A stretch of 64,000 nt of DNA from Brevundimonas goettingensis (GTDB lineage: Bacteria; Pseudomonadota; Alphaproteobacteria; Caulobacterales; Caulobacteraceae): the NCBI RefSeq assembly GCF_017487405.1, contig NZ_CP062222.1, forward strand, positions 124,001-188,000, read 5' to 3'. Below, piece after piece: positions 51,925 to 60,628 of the stretch (positions are counted from its first letter, which is position 1; every line of letters starts with the position of its first letter). The notes beneath the pieces were generated by a model. That model did not search any database. It was given only the letters and a program-made list of their open reading frames with translations, and was not told where the DNA came from. A program made the position numbers and the translations under genes.

Positions 51925-53211
51925 TCAGGGTCTGATCTGGCCGGTTCCGCGCACGACGTATTTGTAGCTGGTCAGCTGCTCCGCCCCGACCGGGCCGCGC
52001 GCGTGCAGGCGCGAGGTCGAGATGCCGATCTCTCCGCCGAAGCCGAACTCCCCGCCGTCGGCGAACTGGGTCGAGGTGTTCCACAGCACGATGGCACTGT
52101 CGACGGCGTTCAGGAAGGCGGCTGCGGCCTCCGCATCGTCGGTGATGATCGCCTCGGTGTGGCCCGAGCCGTGGGTGCGGATGTGCTCCACGGCGGCGTC
52201 CAGACCATCCACGATCCGAACGGCGAGGATCGGCGCCAGATATTCGGTGGTCCAGTCGGCCTCGGCGGCGGCGCTCATGGCCGGGACCAGCGCCTGCGCC
52301 CGCGCGTCGCCGCGCAGCTCGCAGCCGGCGTCGATCAGGGCCTCGGCGACCGGGGGCAGCAGGCGGCCGGCGGCCTCGGCGTCGATCAGCAGGGTCTCGG
52401 TCGATCCGCACACGGACACGCGGCGCATCTTGGCGTTGACCACGATGTCGCGCGCCATGTCGAGATCGGCGGCGGCGTGCAGATAGGTGTGGTTCAGCCC
52501 CTCCAGATGGCCGAGCACGGGCACACGCGCCTCGGACTGGACCCGGGCGACAAGGCTCTTGCCGCCGCGCGGGATCAGCAGGTCGACATTGCCGTCCAGT
52601 CCGGTCAGCAGGGCGCCGACGGCGGCGCGGTCGGGCGTGGGGACCAGCTGCACCGCATCGGCGGGCAGGCCGGCGGCGACCAGCCCCTCGACCACCGCTG
52701 CATGGACAGCCAGCGAACTGTCCAGACAGTCCGAACCGCAGCGCAGGATGGCGACATTGCCCGAGCGGATGCACAGGGCGGCGGCGTCTGCGGTGACGTT
52801 GGGCCGGCTCTCATAGATGATGGCCAGGACGCCCAGAGGCGTGCGGACGCGGGCGATGTCCAGCCCGTTGGGCCGGGTCCAGCGCTCGGTCTCGACGCCC
52901 AGCGGATCGGGGAAGGCGGCGATCTCGTCCACGGCCCCGGCGATGGCCGCGACCCGGGCCGGCGTCAGGGCCAGCCGGTCGATCAGTGCCTCTGACAGAC
53001 CATTCGCGCGAGCCCGGGTGATGTCGACGGCATTGGCGGCCAGAATGGCGTCGGCGCCGTCGCGGATCGCAGCTGCAATGGCGCTCAGGGCGGCGCTGCG
53101 GATCTCCGGGCCGGCCAGACGCACGGCGTCGGCGGCGGCGCGCGCGCGGCGGCCCATGTCGGCCATCAGGGCGGCGACATCCTCGAACTCGGAGACGGGT
53201 TGAGCGGTCAT
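51925..53211 (-). CDS. proA: gamma-glutamyl phosphate reductase
   Basis: A 428-residue aldehyde-dehydrogenase-fold protein of normal ProA length. [21 protein letters not shown] is the family signature and [15 protein letters not shown] carries the catalytic cysteine; [16 protein letters not shown] lies in the cofactor domain. It reduces gamma-glutamyl phosphate to glutamate-5-semialdehyde in proline synthesis. Its ATG overlaps the proB stop by four bases, so ProB and ProA are made together and probably form a complex. Confidence 0.97.
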   Translation of the reverse strand: MTAQPVSEFEDVAALMADMGRRARAAADAVRLAGPEIRSAALSAIAAAIRDGADAILAANAVDITRARANGLSEALIDRLALTPARVAAIAGAVDEIAAFPDPLGVETERWTRPNGLDIARVRTPLGVLAIIYESRPNVTADAAALCIRSGNVAILRCGSDCLDSSLAVHAAVVEGLVAAGLPADAVQLVPTPDRAAVGALLTGLDGNVDLLIPRGGKSLVARVQSEARVPVLGHLEGLNHTYLHAAADLDMARDIVVNAKMRRVSVCGSTETLLIDAEAAGRLLPPVAEALIDAGCELRGDARAQALVPAMSAAAEADWTTEYLAPILAVRIVDGLDAAVEHIRTHGSGHTEAIITDDAEAAAAFLNAVDSAIVLWNTSTQFADGGEFGFGGEIGISTSRLHARGPVGAEQLTSYKYVVRGTGQIRP

Positions 53212-54341
53212 GCGGGGTCCAGCACCAGATCGTCGCGGTGGATGGCGACGCCGGGGCCCTTATAGCCGACCAGCCCCTCGATTTCGCCCGAGTGCCTGCC
53301 CCGGATCTTCTCCATCTCGTCGGCGGCGTAGGCGGCCAGACCGACGCCCAGCGCCCCGCCCTCCATCCGCACGATGCGGACGCAGTCACCCCGGTCGAAC
53401 CGGCCCTCGACCCGCTTGACCCCCGAGGCCAGCAGGCTGCGTCCGCCCGCCAGAGCGGTCGCGGCCCCGTCGTCGACGACCAGCGACCCCGCCGGCTCGA
53501 GGCTCCCCGCGATCCACGACTTGTAGGCCGCGATGGGCGTGGCCGGGGCGGTGATCATCGTGTGGCGCGCGCCGTCGTCCAGCGCCTTCAGCGGATGCGG
53601 CTCCAGTCCCGAAACGATCAGGGTGACGCAGCCCGCCGAACGGGCGATGCGGGCGGCTTCCAGCTTGGTCGCCATCCCGCCCGTGCCGACGTCGGCCTCG
53701 GCGTTTGCGCCCCCGGCGGCGGCGAGGATGTCGGGCGTCAGGGCCTCCACCACCGGCAGATGCTCGGCGTCCGGATTCTTCCTCGGATCGGCGGTGTAAA
53801 GGCCGTCGACATCGGACAGCAGGATCAGCAGGTCGGCCCGCGCCAGCTGGGCCGTCCGCGCCGCCAGCCGGTCATTGTCGCCATAGCGGATTTCCTCCGT
53901 CGCGACCGTGTCGTTCTCGTTGACCACGGGCACGGCGCCGAGTTTGAGCAGGGCCTCCAGCGTGGCGCGCCCGTTCAGCCAGCGACGGCGGCGTTCGGTG
54001 TCCTCGCGGGTCAGAAGGACCTGAGCGGGCACCAGGGCCTGCTCGCTCAGCGCCGCCTCCCAGGCCTGCATCAGCAGGGGCTGGCCGACGGCGGCGGCGG
54101 CCTGTTTCTCGTCCAGCCGGGCGTTCTTCTCCAGCCCGAACCGCCCGCGCCCCAGAGCCACGGCGCCGGAGGAGACCACGATCACCTCCCGCCCGTGCCG
54201 GCGCCAGTCCGCGATGTCCTCGGCCAAGGCCTTGAGCCAGGCCGCCGCCGGGGCGCGCGTCTTCGCATCCACGACCAGCGATGAGCCGATCTTGATCACG
54301 ACGCGATTGATGGGGCGAGGGGAGGCGGGGATCTGGAACAC
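53208..54341 (-). CDS. proB: glutamate 5-kinase with PUA domain
   Basis: A 377-residue protein: an amino-acid kinase domain ([12 protein letters not shown] near residue 14, [29 protein letters not shown] and [12 protein letters not shown]) followed by a PUA domain from about residue 285 ([35 protein letters not shown]). It makes gamma-glutamyl phosphate, the first step of proline synthesis, and is usually inhibited by proline. It is followed by proA with a four-base overlap. Only a short gap parts it from the thioesterase group. Confidence 0.97.
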   Translation of the reverse strand: MFQIPASPRPINRVVIKIGSSLVVDAKTRAPAAAWLKALAEDIADWRRHGREVIVVSSGAVALGRGRFGLEKNARLDEKQAAAAVGQPLLMQAWEAALSEQALVPAQVLLTREDTERRRRWLNGRATLEALLKLGAVPVVNENDTVATEEIRYGDNDRLAARTAQLARADLLILLSDVDGLYTADPRKNPDAEHLPVVEALTPDILAAAGGANAEADVGTGGMATKLEAARIARSAGCVTLIVSGLEPHPLKALDDGARHTMITAPATPIAAYKSWIAGSLEPAGSLVVDDGAATALAGGRSLLASGVKRVEGRFDRGDCVRIVRMEGGALGVGLAAYAADEMEKIRGRHSGEIEGLVGYKGPGVAIHRDDLVLDPA

Positions 54342-54408
54342 GGCGGGACCATTACGTCAGGATTTCGCGCGGACAAGCGCCAAACCCGCCTGTCGCGACA
54401 AGTTTTGT

Positions 54409-54834
54409 CTAACGGGCCTCGAACGTGGGCAACATCGTTGCCGGAATCCGCTGAGGCCTCAGGGTCGCGGCGTCGACCAGACACCATTCGGAGACGCCCT
54501 GGGCGCAGAGCCGGCCCTCGCCGTCCTCGATGCGGACATAGCGGTTGAAGCGCGGTCCCTGCGGATCGCCGACCCAGGTGCGGGCCACGACGGTCGCATC
54601 GGGCTGGAGCGCGCGCAGGTAATCGATCTCGTGGCGCAGGGCGACCCAGGACCATTTGGCTCGGTCGGCCTCGTCGAACCGGGCGTTCCAGTGGGCCGTA
54701 CCGACTTCCTGCAGCCAGCCGACATAGACCACATTGTTCACATGGCCGTTGGCGTCGATGTGCTCGGGCAGGATGGCCAGTGGCACGGTGAAGATCTCGC
54801 GATCCTCACGCAGCTGGAGCGGCGCCCGCGCCAA
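54409..54834 (-). CDS. acyl-CoA thioesterase, 4HBT hot-dog fold
   Basis: A 141-residue single hot-dog protein starting at TTG with MARAPLQLREDREIF. ILPEHIDANGHVNNVVYVGWLQEVG is the 4HBT catalytic-type signature (D in the active-site helix) and LRHEIDYLRAL follows. It hydrolyses acyl-CoA or acyl-ACP thioesters in the cytoplasm. It lies six bases after grxD on the same strand, so the two are co-transcribed; a TTG start suggests lower translation than grxD. Confidence 0.9.
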   Translation of the reverse strand: MARAPLQLREDREIFTVPLAILPEHIDANGHVNNVVYVGWLQEVGTAHWNARFDEADRAKWSWVALRHEIDYLRALQPDATVVARTWVGDPQGPRFNRYVRIEDGEGRLCAQGVSEWCLVDAATLRPQRIPATMLPTFEAR

Positions 54835-54840
54835 GTCGGG

Positions 54841-55200
54841 TCAGTCCTGACCGAGGGCGACGCCCTTTTCCGCCAGCAGGGCCTGGAGCTCGCCCGACTG
54901 GAACATCTCGCGGATGATGTCCGAGCCGCCGATGAACTCCCCCTTCACATAGAGCTGGGGAATGGTCGGCCAGTCGGTGAAGACCTTGATGCCGTCGCGA
55001 AGGGCTTCGTCCTGAAGCACGTCGACGCCGACGAAGGGGGCTTCGATCTGGTCGAGGATCTGCACCGACAGGGACGAGAAGCCACAGCGCGGCTGGTCCG
55101 GCGTGCCCTTCATGAACAGGACGACAGCGTGGTCCGCGATCGTCTGGGCGATGAAGGCGTGGACGGGATCGGCGCTTTGCGCAACGACTTGGTCGGTCAT
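54841..55200 (-). CDS. grxD: monothiol glutaredoxin Grx4
   Basis: A 119-residue Grx4-type protein. The monothiol site CGFS is in QPRCGFSSLSVQIL, with VVLFMKGTPDQ before it and TVPQLYVKGE-like WPTIPQLYVKGEFIGGSDII after it. These glutaredoxins bind a glutathione-coordinated [2Fe-2S] cluster and partner BolA proteins in iron-sulfur trafficking. bolA is two genes upstream on the same strand, with an aldo/keto-reductase-fold gene between. The thioesterase follows. Confidence 0.97.
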   Translation of the reverse strand: MTDQVVAQSADPVHAFIAQTIADHAVVLFMKGTPDQPRCGFSSLSVQILDQIEAPFVGVDVLQDEALRDGIKVFTDWPTIPQLYVKGEFIGGSDIIREMFQSGELQALLAEKGVALGQD

Positions 55201-55278
55201 GGGAGTGGCCTCTGGTTCAGCCCGTCAGCTAGGGACGAAGGCCCCGTGGGTCAAGGCCGCAGGCCGCTTTGACGCAGC

Positions 55279-56208
55279 TCAGGCGACCTTGTTGGCGGCG
55301 CCGACCCGGGCCATTTCGATCTGGGCCGACAGACCGGGCGGCATGTCGCGGTCCGGGATCTTCGACAGGGCCTCCAGCCGCGGAATGTCGCGGGCCTGAA
55401 CCAGGACGGTGGCCACGGCCGGATCGTTCATGACATGGGCCAGGCAGATCGACTCGGCGTCCCAGTGCGGGGTCTCGTGCAGGAAGGCGAAGGTGCCGGC
55501 GCCGGCCAGCGGATCGTCCTTTGCCCGCTTCGGACCCCCGCCGAAGCCGAACAGACCCTTCTTCGGCTCGTTCAGGGTCGTGGCCTTCTTCCTGGAGTTC
55601 AGGGCCTCGGGGAAATAGTCATAGGCCATGACCGCCATGTCCTGCTCCTGGGCGGCGCGGATGCGGGCGCGCACCTTCCACGAGGAGTTGACGTTGGACG
55701 GGGTGGCGATGACGTCGAAGGCGCCGGTCGAGACATAGGCGTCCATCACCTCGTCGTCGCCGAAGACGCCGAGGAAGCGGACGCGCTGGGTCCGGCGCAG
55801 GGCCTTGAGCGCATTCAGTGACGACTGGGGCAGTTCGTGCTCGCCCGGACGTTCCAGCAGGGCGACGTCGATCCAGCCCAGGCCGGAGACGTGCAGGGCC
55901 CGGTCGATGGCGTGGGTGATGGCCTCGGCCGAGAAGTCGCGGTCCATGTCCTGGCGGCGGCCGTCGCGACGGCCCAGGGTCAGGCTGACGATCAGCAGCT
56001 TGCGTTCGACCGAGGACAGGGCGTGGCCTACGACCTCGGCCAGCACCGGGTCGGCGCTTTCCAGCCGGTAGCTGTTGATGCCCGCCTCGAGCGCCGCATA
56101 GATCAGCTCGGCGGCGGCCTCGGGCCCGCGCGAGACGGCGTCGATGCCCAGGCTCAGGGTGATGTTGGAAATGGCGGCGCCGGTGGAGCCGAAGGGGCGA
56201 TAGCGCAT
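55279..56208 (-). CDS. aldo/keto reductase-fold protein lacking the catalytic tetrad
   Basis: A 309-residue protein with the AKR frame: MRYRPFGSTGAAISNITLSLG, then GINSYRLESADPVLAEVVGHAL where normal enzymes read GxxxFDTAxxYGxSE, KLLIVSLTLG for the lysine strand, WIDVALLERPGE for the histidine strand, and AESICLAHVMNDPAVATVLV near the cofactor end. D, Y, K and H of the catalytic tetrad are replaced by about R, D, L and E. It cannot do standard AKR chemistry and may be a scaffold or sensor. It lies 78 bases upstream of grxD and four after bolA. Confidence 0.85.
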   Translation of the reverse strand: MRYRPFGSTGAAISNITLSLGIDAVSRGPEAAAELIYAALEAGINSYRLESADPVLAEVVGHALSSVERKLLIVSLTLGRRDGRRQDMDRDFSAEAITHAIDRALHVSGLGWIDVALLERPGEHELPQSSLNALKALRRTQRVRFLGVFGDDEVMDAYVSTGAFDVIATPSNVNSSWKVRARIRAAQEQDMAVMAYDYFPEALNSRKKATTLNEPKKGLFGFGGGPKRAKDDPLAGAGTFAFLHETPHWDAESICLAHVMNDPAVATVLVQARDIPRLEALSKIPDRDMPPGLSAQIEMARVGAANKVA

Positions 56209-56212
56209 GGGA

Positions 56213-56455
56213 TCAGCCTCCTGCGGCGGGGATCGAGGTTTCGAGCGCCAGGGCGTGCAGTTCCCCGCCCATCTTGCCCTTCAGGGCGGCGTAGACGAGT
56301 TGGTGCTGGCGCACGCGCGGCAGGCCCTGGAAGGCGTTGGACACGATGCGCGCGCGATAGTGGTCGCCGTCGCCGGCCAGATCGTCGATGGCGATCTCGG
56401 CGTCGGGAAAGGCCTCCGCCAGATGGGCGTGCAGCGTTTCGACGGTCATGGGCAT
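56213..56455 (-). CDS. bolA: BolA-family protein
   Basis: An 80-residue protein from the ATG at 56455 (or MTVE at 56449); the frame extends to 56515 but that part is basic and unlike BolA. ETLHAHLAEAFPDAEIAIDDLAGDGDHYRARIVSNAFQGLPRVRQHQLVYAALKG fits the BolA class-II-like domain, with the conserved H before LVYAALKG. BolA and Grx4 form a [2Fe-2S] complex in iron regulation. The AKR-like gene is four bases downstream, so all three could be co-transcribed toward grxD. Confidence 0.93.
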   Translation of the reverse strand: MPMTVETLHAHLAEAFPDAEIAIDDLAGDGDHYRARIVSNAFQGLPRVRQHQLVYAALKGKMGGELHALALETSIPAAGG

Positions 56456-56529
56456 GCGGGCGGTCTCGCGGTCTTCTCGCAGGGAAAATGACCGATAAAC
56501 CTTAATGTCCCGCATACGCGGCGCGGGTG

Positions 56530-57048
56530 TCAGACCGCGGCGGGCCGCTCCAGCAGATGCACGAGGTGGTCCTTGTAGAAGCCGTCGGCATAGGGGCGAT
56601 AGCCGACCCGCTCGGCCAGTTTCAGCGAGGGGGCGTTGTCGGGCGAGATCATGCAGACCGTGCGCGGCGCCTTCATCACCGTATCGGCCCAGCGAAGCGC
56701 CGCCTCCAGCCCTTCGCGCGCCAGACCCTGGCCCTGGAAGGCCGTGGCCACGCCCCAGCCCAGTTCGGGCGCATCGAACGGGGTGTCGAGTTCGCGCAGA
56801 TAGTGCAGCACCCCGACGCTGCCGACATAGGCGCCCGTGTCGCGCGACCGCATCGCCCAGTTGCCGTGACCGATGGCCTGCCAGTGCCCCAGGTCGCGCA
56901 ACAGGCGGAACCAGACCTCTTCTTCGCCCAGCGCCCGGCCGGTGATGGCGCGGGTGAAGGCCTCGTCTGCCCAGACTGCCTTCAGGTCGTTGAAATCCGT
57001 GACAGCCACGGGGGTCAGGATCATGCGTTCGGTGGTCAGGATGGTCAT
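56530..57048 (-). CDS. GNAT-family N-acetyltransferase
   Basis: A 172-residue RimJ/RimL-type GNAT starting ILTTERMILTPVAVTDF. The acetyl-CoA loop region is LGWGVATAFQGQGLAREGLEAALRWA (QGQGLA is the Q/RxxGxG/A motif), followed by TVCMISPDNAPSLKLAERVGY, a typical end of the fold. It would acetylate an amine such as a protein N-terminus or an antibiotic or small metabolite. It is 74 bases from bolA and is probably separate. Confidence 0.92.
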   Translation of the reverse strand: MTILTTERMILTPVAVTDFNDLKAVWADEAFTRAITGRALGEEEVWFRLLRDLGHWQAIGHGNWAMRSRDTGAYVGSVGVLHYLRELDTPFDAPELGWGVATAFQGQGLAREGLEAALRWADTVMKAPRTVCMISPDNAPSLKLAERVGYRPYADGFYKDHLVHLLERPAAV

Positions 57049-57119
57049 CCGCTCATTCCTTCCATCGCGACGCCGGGAAAGAAAGCCCGCCGCCGCACCG
57101 GATTGACAGGGTGTGGCTG

Positions 57120-58112
57120 TCAGGCGCCGAAGAAGGACCCCGCCCGTTCGATCCGCGTGTTCCCGGCCGCGTCGGTGACCGCATAGGTGAAGCCGGGCTG
57201 CAGGGCCCAGCCGCCCGCCACGCCCGTCTTCGACAGGGCCAGAAGGGCGACCTGATGGTCCTTGATCGCCGCGCCGCGCAACCGGGCCAGACGCTCGACC
57301 ACCGACCGGCAGGCCTCGGTCGGCGACATCCCGTGACGCATGGCCTCGACGACCGAATGGCTGCCGCAGATCCGGACCACGTCTTCGCCGACGCCGGTGG
57401 CTGTCGCCGCCCCGACCTCGTCATCGACATAGAGACCGGCCCCGGTGATGGGGCTGTCGCCGACCCGGCCGCGCATCTTGAAGGCCATGCCCGACGTGGT
57501 GCAGGCGCCCGCCATATGGCCGTCGGGACCGATGCCAAGAATGCCGATGGTGTCGTGGTTGCCGGGACCGCCGGGCTGCGAGCGCCAGTCCGTATTCTCG
57601 CTGTTGACGCGCGGAGCGTACTGGGCCGTCTTCAGCCATTCCTTCCACGCCGCCTCGGCCTCGGGCGTCAGGAGGTTGGTCAGGGGGAAGCCCTGATCGA
57701 CGGCGAAGCTGCGCGCGCCGGCCCCGACCAGCATGGTGTGGGGCGTCTTCTCCAGCACGGCCCGCGCCACCGAGACGGCGTGGACGATGTCCTCCAGCGC
57801 CGCGACCGCGCCGACGTTGCCCGCGTGGTCCATGACCACCGAGTCCAGGGTCACATGGCCGTCCCGGTCGGGATAGCCGCCCAAGCCGACGGAGTGATTG
57901 GTCGGATCGGCCTCGGGGACTTTCGCGCCCGCCTCGACCATGTCCAGACCCGAGCCGCCCGCGATGCGCGCCCTCACGGCTTCGGCGTTGGCGGCGGCGC
58001 CGAAGTCCCAGGTCGAGACGACGACAGCAGGGGCGGGCGTGTCCGCCCGCGCGCTACCCGCCACCGTCGCGAGGCCTGAAGCGGCCAGCACGGCCCGGCG
58101 GGAAAGGTTCAT
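57120..58112 (-). CDS. Tat-exported N4-(beta-N-acetylglucosaminyl)-L-asparaginase family protein
   Basis: A 330-residue Ntn-hydrolase. The N-terminus NLSRRAVLAASGLATVAGSARA is a Tat-like signal. The autoprocessing site is GNHDTIGILGIG, with threonine as new N-terminal nucleophile (near residue 190), followed by CTTSGMAFKMRGRVGDSPITGAG, very close to the glycosylasparaginase pattern. It would split the GlcNAc-Asn bond or a related amide in the periplasm. Its start overlaps the radC stop by four bases, which is an unusual pairing. Confidence 0.93.
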   Translation of the reverse strand: MNLSRRAVLAASGLATVAGSARADTPAPAVVVSTWDFGAAANAEAVRARIAGGSGLDMVEAGAKVPEADPTNHSVGLGGYPDRDGHVTLDSVVMDHAGNVGAVAALEDIVHAVSVARAVLEKTPHTMLVGAGARSFAVDQGFPLTNLLTPEAEAAWKEWLKTAQYAPRVNSENTDWRSQPGGPGNHDTIGILGIGPDGHMAGACTTSGMAFKMRGRVGDSPITGAGLYVDDEVGAATATGVGEDVVRICGSHSVVEAMRHGMSPTEACRSVVERLARLRGAAIKDHQVALLALSKTGVAGGWALQPGFTYAVTDAAGNTRIERAGSFFGA

Positions 58113-58930
58113 ATCAGCCCCAGTTGCTTGAAACTGGCCACGCCGTCTCGGCCGACCACCAGATGATCATGAACCTCGACATTGAGCGCGCGTCCAGCGG
58201 CGATGATCTGTTTGGTCATATCGACGTCGGCCCGACTGGGAGTCGGATCGCCCGAGGGGTGGTTGTGCACCAGGATCAGGCTGGACGACGACAGCTCCAG
58301 CGCCCGGCGCACCACTTCGCGCGGATAGACGGGGGCGTGATCGACCGTGCCCCGGTTCTGGATTTCGTCGAGGATCAGCTGGTTCTTCTTGTCCAGATAC
58401 AGCACGCGGAACTGCTCCCTCGGCTCGTGCTGGAGGGCGACGCGGACATAGGCGAGCAGGGCGCTCCAAGACGAGATCACCGGCCGCTTCGACGCCGGTT
58501 CGCGCGCCACTCGCCGGGCCACGTCATAGATCAGCTGCAGGTCCAGGGCCGTCGCCCGCGACAGCTTCCCGCGCACGATCAACAAGGATCGGGCGACCTG
58601 GTCGTCGATCGCCTCGTGGGTCGCCGCCCCTATGCCTTCCAGACTGCCGAACCGGGCCAGCAGATCCTTGGCCAGGGGCTTGGTGTCCCGGTAGGGGATG
58701 CTGCGGAACAACAGCATCTCCAGCAGCTCATAGTCGGGCAGGGCGTCGATCCCGCCCTTGGCCGCCCGCTCGCGCAGCCGTTCGCGATGGCCCGAGTTGC
58801 GACTTTTGGCGCGCGCGGGGGTTGTTTGCGGCGTGTCGTCGTCGGCGATGAAGTCGCTCAAGACCCGGCCCCGTGGATTCGAGCTGATGATGCTCCCGGA
58901 AGTTGTCAGGAACGGTAGCGGCTGTACCAT
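58109..58930 (-). CDS. radC: DNA repair protein RadC
   Basis: A 273-residue protein when read from ATG 58930; the frame runs to 59020 and a TTG at about 58861 is another choice, so the start is uncertain. A helix-hairpin-helix part (GHRERLRERAAKGGIDALPDYELLEMLLF) is followed by the JAB/MPN+ domain with ILVHNHPSGDPTPSRAD, the zinc-binding HxHx7D motif, near residue 225. RadC has been linked to DNA repair but its real activity is not clear. The glycosylasparaginase gene overlaps it. Confidence 0.95.
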   Translation of the reverse strand: MVQPLPFLTTSGSIISSNPRGRVLSDFIADDDTPQTTPARAKSRNSGHRERLRERAAKGGIDALPDYELLEMLLFRSIPYRDTKPLAKDLLARFGSLEGIGAATHEAIDDQVARSLLIVRGKLSRATALDLQLIYDVARRVAREPASKRPVISSWSALLAYVRVALQHEPREQFRVLYLDKKNQLILDEIQNRGTVDHAPVYPREVVRRALELSSSSLILVHNHPSGDPTPSRADVDMTKQIIAAGRALNVEVHDHLVVGRDGVASFKQLGLI

Positions 58931-58967
58931 TTCGATCAAGGGTCGGCGAACAACCGTCACAGTGTAT

Positions 58968-58984
58968 GTTTCCCTTACGGAAAC
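58968..58984. promoter_or_regulatory. GTTTCC-N5-GGAAAC inverted repeat before radC
   Basis: Perfect six-base arms GTTTCC (58968-58973) and GGAAAC (58979-58984) around CTTAC lie 38 bases before the radC ATG. No T run follows, so an operator or RNA hairpin is more likely than a terminator. It is not the alphaproteobacterial LexA box, which is a GTTC-N7-GTTC direct repeat. Confidence 0.45.
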
Positions 58985-59195
58985 GGTGGTTATCGCCCAT
59001 TTTTGCGACTTCGGAGGCACAGTCTGCCCTTGAAACGTTCAATCTAACGGCGGTCTGAAACAAAATCGTCAAATCCGTTGCAACGGTTTGCCTGAATGCG
59101 CATTTGCGGGACCGAAGGCCTCCCCAGACCTTTTAAATCCCCCAGGAAACAGGGCCGCACCGGGCGAAACCGGGGCGTCCGCAAAAGGTAATTCC

Positions 59196-60500
59196 ATGAA
59201 CGCTTCCAACGTCGCCCGCTTCGGCGGCCTGACCCTGACCGCGGCCCTGCTGGCCTCGGTCGCCACCCCTTCGCTGGCCGGTTCCTTCTATCTGCAGGAA
59301 CAGTCCGCACGCGGCGCCGGCCGCGCCTATTCGGGTGAAGCCGCCGACACCGGCGTCTCCTCGATGTGGTGGAACCCCGCCTCGATCGCCCGTTCGGGCC
59401 GCGAGGTCTATGTCGGCATGCACGGCCTGCTGCTCGATTCGGACGTTGACAACGCCGGTTCGACCATCACCTATCCGGGCGGCACGACCGTTCCGGTCCA
59501 GGGCCAGGCGCACAACGGCGACCCGATCGAGAGCGGCATCGTTCCGAACTTCGCCATCTCGACCCCGATCGGCGATCGTTTCGCCGTCGGCCTGGCCGTC
59601 GAAGCCCCCTACAACTTCACCACCAAATATCAGCCCGGCTCCTTCGCCCGCTATGACGCCCTGACCTCCGAGCTGCGCTCGGCCAACGTCAGCGTCGTCG
59701 GCGCCATGAAGGTCACCGACTGGCTGGACCTCGGCGTCGGCGTCGACGCCCAGTACGTCAAGGCCAAGCTGACCTCGGCCCTGCCGAACCTTTCGCCCCT
59801 GCTGGCCGACGGCAACTCCTCGCTGGAAGGCGACGGCTGGGACTACGGCTGGAACGTCGGCGCCCAGGCCCACACCGGCCGCTGGAATTTCGGCCTGAGC
59901 TACCGCTCCAAGATCGAACATGAGCTGGACGGCGACGTCGCCATCACCGGCCTGCTGGGCCCGATCGCGGCCGGCAACTACACCGGCTCGGGCACGGCCA
60001 GCTTCAACACCCCGTGGTTCGCCTCGGCTTCGGTTCGCTACGCCGTCAACGACAAGCTGACCCTGAACGCCCAGGTCAACCGCATCGGCTGGTCCGAGTT
60101 CGACGCCATCCGCGTCCGCTACGCCACGACCGGCGGCGACACCTACATCCAGGACTACAAGGATGTGACCACCGGGGCCGTCGGCTTCGACTATGTCGCC
60201 AACGACCGCGTCACCTTCCGCGGCGGCATCGGCTATGACCCGACCCCGACCCGCGACGACGAGCGCACCGCCCGTATCCCGGACGCCGACCGCTGGCTGT
60301 TCTCGGGCGGCGTTTCGGTCAAGGCCACGGATTCGATGACCGTCGACACCGGCCTGACCTATATCGCGTTCTCGGACAGCGACATCGCCAGCTCGCACAC
60401 CTCCTACGCGGGCACCGCGGCGGCGACGACCTCGACCCTTCGCGGTACGGCCGAAGGCTACGGCATCGGCGCCTCGGTCGGCGTGCGCTGGGCCTTCTGA
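59196..60500 (+). CDS. FadL/OmpP1/TodX-family outer membrane porin
   Basis: A 434-residue outer membrane protein from the ATG at 59196 with an AAAAGG RBS. The signal peptide ends SLA, and mature FadL pattern is GSFYLQEQSARGAGRAYSGEAADTGVSSMWWNPASIAR, including the NPA motif of the hatch domain. The rest is beta-barrel with alternating aromatic strands, ending YGIGASVGVRWAF, a terminal phenylalanine for BAM insertion. It takes up long-chain fatty acids or other hydrophobic compounds. It is followed by two strong hairpins. Confidence 0.96.
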   Translation: MNASNVARFGGLTLTAALLASVATPSLAGSFYLQEQSARGAGRAYSGEAADTGVSSMWWNPASIARSGREVYVGMHGLLLDSDVDNAGSTITYPGGTTVPVQGQAHNGDPIESGIVPNFAISTPIGDRFAVGLAVEAPYNFTTKYQPGSFARYDALTSELRSANVSVVGAMKVTDWLDLGVGVDAQYVKAKLTSALPNLSPLLADGNSSLEGDGWDYGWNVGAQAHTGRWNFGLSYRSKIEHELDGDVAITGLLGPIAAGNYTGSGTASFNTPWFASASVRYAVNDKLTLNAQVNRIGWSEFDAIRVRYATTGGDTYIQDYKDVTTGAVGFDYVANDRVTFRGGIGYDPTPTRDDERTARIPDADRWLFSGGVSVKATDSMTVDTGLTYIAFSDSDIASSHTSYAGTAAATTSTLRGTAEGYGIGASVGVRWAF

Positions 60501-60526
60501 TCCAGCCACGGTGCCTCTGACGACAG

Positions 60527-60558
60527 AAAGGCCGGTCCCTCGCGGGGCCGGCCTTTTT
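60527..60558 (+). terminator. terminator after fadL-type gene
   Basis: AAAGGCCGG (60527-60535) pairs with CCGGCCTTT (60548-60556), and inner bases also pair down to a TCGC loop; TTTTT follows. It lies 26 bases after the stop. Confidence 0.95.
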
Positions 60559-60576
60559 GCTGTGCGGTCGCCATTG

Positions 60577-60611
60577 AAAAGCCCGCCCGGCGCGAACCGG
60601 GCGGGCTTCTT
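60577..60611 (-). terminator. terminator after the RNA helicase gene
   Basis: AAGCCCGCCCGG (60579-60590) and CCGGGCGGGCTT (60597-60608) pair perfectly around a six-base loop. On the minus strand it is followed by TTTT, so it fits the end of the helicase gene, 18 bases past its stop. It may also back up the fadL terminator. Confidence 0.9.
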
Positions 60612-60628
60612 TCAGTCAGGCCTAAGGA

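Noticed and set aside
58968..58984. SOS box before radC
   Set aside because: The alphaproteobacterial LexA site is a GTTC-N7-GTTC direct repeat; this is an inverted GTTTCC/GGAAAC repeat.
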